DNA of 64,000 bases from CAZLMG01 sp964560765 (GTDB lineage Bacteria; Bdellovibrionota_B; Oligoflexia; Oligoflexales; CAZLMG01). Both the position numbers and the translations under genes were made by a program. Where the stretch lies: assembly GCA_964560765.1 (NCBI GenBank), contig CAZLMG010000018.1, forward strand, positions 1-64,000. The letters are read 5' to 3'. The notes below the pieces were generated by a model. The model did not search any database, had not been told where the DNA came from, and saw nothing but the letters and a program-made list of their open reading frames with translations. Below are positions 60,332 to 64,000 of the stretch, one piece after another (the stretch's first letter is position 1; every line of letters begins with the position of its first letter).

Positions 60332-61252
60332 ATGCAGTCGAAGTGGATTGTTTTGGTATGGACGTTCCTGGGAGTGGCGGCGGCTGCCGAGGCTTCTGAT
60401 GCGGCTAAAGTTCGCGTTTGGACGCGGGCCCCCGGAAGCTATTGGGACGGTGCCATGGTCGATGGCCTGGCTCCTTCAACGCTCACGGTGCCGGAAAAGG
60501 GGCAAGTGGCTTTGAAGGTCTTCGATGTCCAATATGATGCTACGCATGAATACCGCGGTATCGCTCTTGCAGATCTGCTGACTTCCTATCAGCCGGCGGC
60601 GGGGGCCGGTCAAACTGATACGATATTGTTACATTTCAGCAATCGGATGATCGTGCCAGTTGCGCGTGAGCTTTGGCAGAATCCGCATCCTGACTATAGA
60701 TTGTTTTTGGCGTTGGCAATTCGCCAGGACAAAGGCAAGTGGAGCCAGGACTTTCCGGAGGTGCCGCGACCGGATGAGCGCTATCGCGATCCCACTCCGT
60801 TGACGTTTGTAGGCAACAAAATCGTTGTTGGCAAACTGTGGCGCACAGGCCGCTTCTTTGCACATCATCAGTCCTTTTTGCCCTGGAAGCATTCCGGGTC
60901 TCTGATTGGGATTGAATTCGTTAATGGCAATGCCTACGAGGCGCAGTTTGCGCGCGCGGACGGCAAGTCGTCCGCGGCCGGGCAGAAAGTTTTCTTGGAT
61001 CGCTGTCAATATTGCCATGGAGTGCGGCAGGTTGGCGCAAAATATGGCTGGGATTTCGTTGACCCGCTACCCATCTACAAGAAGCGAGATGTGGCGAGCC
61101 TGTTCCTGCATGTGCGCTACGATAAGCCCGATGCGATTCAGCAGGGCCTATTTATGCCGCATCAAAAAGATTTTACGAAAGCCGAGGCCGAGCCGCTGTG
61201 GGAGTGGCTCCGGCAGGTAACCCGGGGTAAGATGGCGGGGTATCGTCCCTAA
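60332..61252 (+). CDS. Secreted molybdopterin-like plus cytochrome c protein
   Basis: A 306-residue protein from ATG 60332 (GGGAGGT four bases upstream). The signal ends AAAEASDA. Residues about 25-200 have an oxidoreductase-molybdopterin-like beta fold with YRGIALADLLTSYQP (about 70); the Cys that would bind the cofactor is not obvious, so cofactor binding is doubtful. Residues about 210-300 are a small cytochrome c with CQYCHG (about 224) and an axial Met probably in GLFMPHQKDF. Likely periplasmic electron carrier. Downstream of the tandem Usp gene. Confidence 0.7.
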   Translation: MQSKWIVLVWTFLGVAAAAEASDAAKVRVWTRAPGSYWDGAMVDGLAPSTLTVPEKGQVALKVFDVQYDATHEYRGIALADLLTSYQPAAGAGQTDTILLHFSNRMIVPVARELWQNPHPDYRLFLALAIRQDKGKWSQDFPEVPRPDERYRDPTPLTFVGNKIVVGKLWRTGRFFAHHQSFLPWKHSGSLIGIEFVNGNAYEAQFARADGKSSAAGQKVFLDRCQYCHGVRQVGAKYGWDFVDPLPIYKKRDVASLFLHVRYDKPDAIQQGLFMPHQKDFTKAEAEPLWEWLRQVTRGKMAGYRP

Positions 61253-61481
61253 AGGTCGGAGGTGGGGTTTCTGGGCCAGGTATGGATTTTTTGCCTAACT
61301 AGCAAGAATGACGGGCTAGTTCCTGATTTACGGCACCTTCTTTTGGTTTGGCCGTGTGACCCCTATTGCCAATCTTTAAAAAGTTATGCTCACAGGTCGA
61401 CTTTGGCCTCGAATTGTTGTATTTCCATTAATACCAACCATTCCGGATGGTCTTAGTATCTTTTTTAGAGAGAGTGTTATC
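61253..61481. other. Long 5' leader of the RRM gene
   Basis: 229 bases with no gene supported. It is AT-rich near 61370-61390 and 61410-61470. A long untranslated leader is common for cold-responsive RRM genes; no specific element was identified. Confidence 0.3.
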
Positions 61482-61817
61482 GTGGGAAAGAAAGTTTTTG
61501 TCGGTGGTTTGAGCTGGAACACTAACGATGATGGCTTGCGTCAAGCATTCGAGCGCTTCGGTGCCGTTGATGAAGCAAAAGTCATCCAGGATCGCGAGAC
61601 GGGTCGCTCACGCGGCTTCGGTTTTGTGACGTTCTCCAGTGACGATGATGCACGCAGTGCCATCGCTGGTATGGACGGTCAGCAACTCGACGGTCGAACC
61701 GTTAAAGTGAACGAAGCTGAAGAGAAGCCTCGTAGCAGCGGCGGCGGCGGCGGAAGTCGTGGCGGCGGCGGCGGTGGTCGTGGTGGTTTCGGCGGCGGCG
61801 GCGGCAATCGCTGGTAA
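61482..61817 (+). CDS. Glycine-rich RNA-binding protein (single RRM)
   Basis: A 111-residue cytosolic protein; I start it at GTG 61482, preceded by AGAGAGAG, since VGKKVFVGGLSW begins directly with the RRM. RNP2 is VFVGGL (about 5-10) and RNP1 is RGFGFVTF (about 43-50). The last 27 residues are Gly with few Ser, Arg and Phe. Such proteins are known in cyanobacteria and some delta-proteobacteria and rise at low temperature. A perfect terminator follows. Confidence 0.93.
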   Translation: MGKKVFVGGLSWNTNDDGLRQAFERFGAVDEAKVIQDRETGRSRGFGFVTFSSDDDARSAIAGMDGQQLDGRTVKVNEAEEKPRSSGGGGGSRGGGGGGRGGFGGGGGNRW

Positions 61818-61838
61818 GATCTGTTCGCTTAAGATTCC

Positions 61839-61868
61839 AAGCCCGGCAGACGTGCCGGGCTTTTTTTT
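61839..61868 (+). terminator. Rho-independent terminator
   Basis: Stem AAGCCCGGCA/TGCCGGGCTT with a 4-base loop and eight T after it. Ends the RRM gene. Confidence 0.95.
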
Positions 61869-61930
61869 GCCCAAAGTTGGCGAGAGTGTGAGTCGTTGTT
61901 GGTGTGCGCTTGTCGCGAAAGCGTCAGGCG

Positions 61931-63433
61931 CTAGTTGCTATTGGGGGCGAGAAGTCCATGCTTCTCGAGTCGGTAGCGTAAAGTGTGGCGAGTAATCCCG
62001 AGCAGCTGTGCAGCCCGTGTCTGATTGTTACGCGCGCGGTCTAGAGCTTGCTCTAGCAGGCTCCGTTCGAGGGTTTCCAAGTTGATTCCTGATTCCGGCA
62101 GATGAAATCCCTCTCCGAGATTTGTCAGCTCGCGCCCGTTGCCTACCTGTATAGAAGGCACAGGAGGGTGGTGTCCAGGCACGCCGATATCGCCATCGTG
62201 TTGTTGAATGATGGCGCGCTCGATACGCTGCAATTCATCTAAATCAAGATGCTCAGGTCGGAGAATCACGGGCTCGTGAAAGACTAGGGCTCGTTGTAGG
62301 ACATTCGCCAGCTCGCGAATATTCCCAGGCCAATCGAAGCTGGCGAGTTTGGTTAAGGCCTCTGGACTGACGCTTGGTTTGCGGATGCCTAATTCCGACG
62401 CCATTTTGCCGAGCAGGAATTCAACCAATTCAGGGATGTCGGACTTGCGCTGGTTTAAGCGCGGCAAGTGAATTGGCAAAACATTCAGACGATAGAAAAG
62501 ATCGCCGCGAAAGTTCCTTTTCAGAACTTCTTCCAACAGATCGCGGTTGGTTGCGGCAACGATGCGAGCGGAAAACTCGATGTCTCTGGTGCCGCCCAGT
62601 CGCTTAAATCGCCGATACTCTAGGGCACGCAATAGCTTTGCTTGCAGCTGCAGTGGCAATTCGCCAATCTCGTCGAGAAAGATGGTGCCGTTCTTAGCAA
62701 TCTCAAAGAGTCCGAGTTTACGCTCACGCGCATCCGTAAACGCCCCCTTCTCGTAGCCAAAGAGTTCACTCTCCAGCAAATTTTCTGGAATGCTGGCACA
62801 GTTGATTTCAACAAACGGCCGGCTTGCGCGCTCAGACCAAGCGTGCAGGGCCCGAGCCGCAAGCTCCTTACCCGTACCGCTCTCGCCGAATATAATGACG
62901 GTGTTGGCTTTGCTCTTGGCGATTTGGCGCAGACGCTCGCGCATGGTTTCTACGGCCGGCGAGCTGCCGACGATTTGCACCTGCATATCGCTGGACTCAA
63001 CGCCTTGGAGTCGGCTGACCTTTTGTCGCAATTGACTCAGTTCGGCAGCGCGATTGACCGAAGCGATGAGGTCCTTCATGTCAAAGGGCTTTTGTAAGTA
63101 GTCAAAAGCCCCAAGGCGGAGAGCCGTGATTGCGGAATCTATGGCACCATGAGCTGTGATCAGAATCGTCGGCATGGCGGGGTGAGTCTTGCGCCACTTT
63201 TGCACCAACTCAAGACCATTGCCGTCCGGCAACCGTAGATCCGTGATCGCTAAATCCGGTTGGAAGTCGGGAAAGCGCTCTAGTGCTTGGCGCAGCGAAC
63301 CAGCACGCAAAACCTCAGCACCTAGTGACTTAAGCTCTGTTTCCAGGCTCCAAGCCAAGATGTCTTCGTCATCCACAATAAAGATGCGAACGTCTTTGAG
63401 GGGGTGTCCTGGCAGCAGTGCCTGTTCCGACAT
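61931..63433 (-). CDS. NtrC-family sigma54-dependent response regulator
   Basis: About 500 residues from ATG 63433 (GGAG eight bases upstream). A receiver domain with phospho-acceptor Asp65 (AITDLRLPDG) and KPF near 115, an AAA+ sigma54-activator domain with Walker A GESGTGKE (about 182), the loop GAFTDA near 233 (in place of GAFTGA), Walker B GTIFLDEIGELP, and R-finger region, and a C-terminal Fis-type helix-turn-helix (NNQTRAAQLLGITRHTLRYRL, quoted in part). It would activate sigma54 promoters after phosphorylation by the kinase encoded 16 bases upstream. Confidence 0.93.
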   Translation of the reverse strand: MSEQALLPGHPLKDVRIFIVDDEDILAWSLETELKSLGAEVLRAGSLRQALERFPDFQPDLAITDLRLPDGNGLELVQKWRKTHPAMPTILITAHGAIDSAITALRLGAFDYLQKPFDMKDLIASVNRAAELSQLRQKVSRLQGVESSDMQVQIVGSSPAVETMRERLRQIAKSKANTVIIFGESGTGKELAARALHAWSERASRPFVEINCASIPENLLESELFGYEKGAFTDARERKLGLFEIAKNGTIFLDEIGELPLQLQAKLLRALEYRRFKRLGGTRDIEFSARIVAATNRDLLEEVLKRNFRGDLFYRLNVLPIHLPRLNQRKSDIPELVEFLLGKMASELGIRKPSVSPEALTKLASFDWPGNIRELANVLQRALVFHEPVILRPEHLDLDELQRIERAIIQQHDGDIGVPGHHPPVPSIQVGNGRELTNLGEGFHLPESGINLETLERSLLEQALDRARNNQTRAAQLLGITRHTLRYRLEKHGLLAPNSN

Positions 63434-63449
63434 GAACGCAACTCCTACG

Positions 63450-64000
63450 CTAGAAAACAGATTTACCATTGGGGCGCACAGCACCAGGCAGGACAATCGT
63501 AACCTGAGCGCCGGTTCTATCGCCTTGCAGATTCTTCAACTCGACGAATCCTTGATGGGACTCTGCATACTTTTTAACGATCGCCAGTCCGAGTCCAGAC
63601 CCGGCCTCCTTGGTCGACGAAAAGGGGCGCAGAAGGTGCTCCTGGGCTTTGCCAGGGAACCCAGGACCGTTATCAGTAACGATGATCTTCAGGGTATTGG
63701 CCATTGTTTCCGCGACCACCCGAACGGAAATCTGGGGTACGGCAGTCGCTGGAATGGCCTCGATGCTATTCAACAGTAAGGCCAGTACCATTCGCTCAAC
63801 CTTCTCCGGATCGGCATTCACCAAGTAGGGGTTGCACGTCAAATTGATGTCCAAGTCTGTCCGCACGCCGGGACGCTTGCGAAACTCATCGCATGCGCTT
63901 TGTAGAAGGGGGCGGATGGGGAACTCTTGGGGAACGCATACAGCAGGGCGGCCGAAATCGGTGAGCTCCGCGATGTAACGGTCCAGTTCGATTAGACGAC
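63450..64000 (-). CDS. Sensor histidine kinase, C-terminal part (runs off the right edge)
   Basis: The last 183 codons are present. Before the ATPase domain, the edge reads RLIELDRYIAELTDFGRPA, the second helix of a HisKA dimerisation domain. The ATPase boxes are N box LLLNSIEAI, G1 DNGPGF, F box PFSSTK and G2 GSGLGLAI, in order. The His itself is beyond the edge. It is the likely partner of the following NtrC-type regulator; 16 bases separate them. Input domain not visible. Confidence 0.9.
   Translation of the reverse strand, partial: RLIELDRYIAELTDFGRPAVCVPQEFPIRPLLQSACDEFRKRPGVRTDLDINLTCNPYLVNADPEKVERMVLALLLNSIEAIPATAVPQISVRVVAETMANTLKIIVTDNGPGFPGKAQEHLLRPFSSTKEAGSGLGLAIVKKYAESHQGFVELKNLQGDRTGAQVTIVLPGAVRPNGKSVF

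Noticed and set aside
61735..61815. Repetitive GGC-rich run as a possible repeat array
   Set aside because: It is the codon run of the Gly-rich tail of the RRM protein; there are no spacers, so no CRISPR.
1..64000. tRNA and rRNA genes, CRISPR arrays and prophage genes
   Set aside because: Looked for throughout; no cloverleaf, rRNA-like core sequence, spaced repeat array or phage structural genes were seen.

Overview
The window comes from a Gram-negative (diderm) bacterium of moderate GC. Evidence for two membranes includes a TonB-dependent receptor, a TolC-family channel, a three-part efflux system and many Sec/lipobox proteins. Several traits together resemble the Bdellovibrionota/Oligoflexia or other delta-proteobacteria-like lineages: a class I lysyl-tRNA synthetase, a single-chain (alpha2-type) glycyl-tRNA synthetase, a fused CcoN-CcoO oxidase, an RRM glycine-rich RNA-binding protein, and a very high density of unrecognised lipoproteins. 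The placement is inference; no rRNA or tRNA gene was seen.

Layout. 1-400: the 3' end of a decayed IS5-family transposase. 400-2851: a DnaC-like helicase loader, overlapped by what looks like a degenerate paralogue that has lost its ATP-binding residues, then a HAD phosphatase. 2852-6634: a giant lipoprotein resembling an M30 metallopeptidase without the zinc site. 6776-11235: lysS, a LEA14-like lipoprotein, a protein-glutaminase-like secreted enzyme, a small secreted cysteine protein and a heme-oxygenase-fold diiron enzyme. 11260-19372 (minus): a GspC-HR protein, a 2-oxoglutarate oxygenase, a basic Gly/Arg-rich protein, glyS, two lipoproteins (one EF-hand rich with a Pro stalk) and two paralogous pilin-like proteins, one with a long Cys-rich tip-like extension. 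19619-32298: secreted, lipoprotein and TPR proteins of unknown role, a TonB receptor with an overlapping lipoprotein, and a lethal-factor-like metallopeptidase lipoprotein.

32295-39020 (minus) is a complete cbb3 oxidase operon, ccoI-ccoS-ccoNO-ccoQ-ccoP-ccoG, with stop/start overlaps and two small genes (ccoQ, ccoS) that are easy to miss. It should make, insert copper into and assemble a high-affinity terminal oxidase; CcoP has one heme site rather than two. 39337-48770 holds secreted and membrane unknowns, a long-chain acyl-CoA synthetase, and a TolC / adaptor / MacB-type efflux operon. 48915-53638 holds a ClpB-type disaggregase with a heat-shock-like promoter, an endonuclease/exonuclease/phosphatase-fold enzyme and a cardiolipin synthase.

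53759-61252 reads as a redox and energy-stress block: a c-type heme/TPR protein, a secreted two-repeat protein, CBS protein, diguanylate cyclase, second CBS protein, acetyl-CoA hydrolase/CoA-transferase, tandem universal-stress protein, and a molybdopterin-like/cytochrome c protein. With the cbb3 operon it suggests a lifestyle with low-oxygen or starvation phases. The window ends with an RRM RNA-binding protein with a clear terminator and an NtrC-type two-component pair whose kinase runs off the right edge.

Start codons were chosen by ribosome-binding-site spacing and often differ from the longest open frame. All functional names rest on motifs read by eye; no database search was possible.
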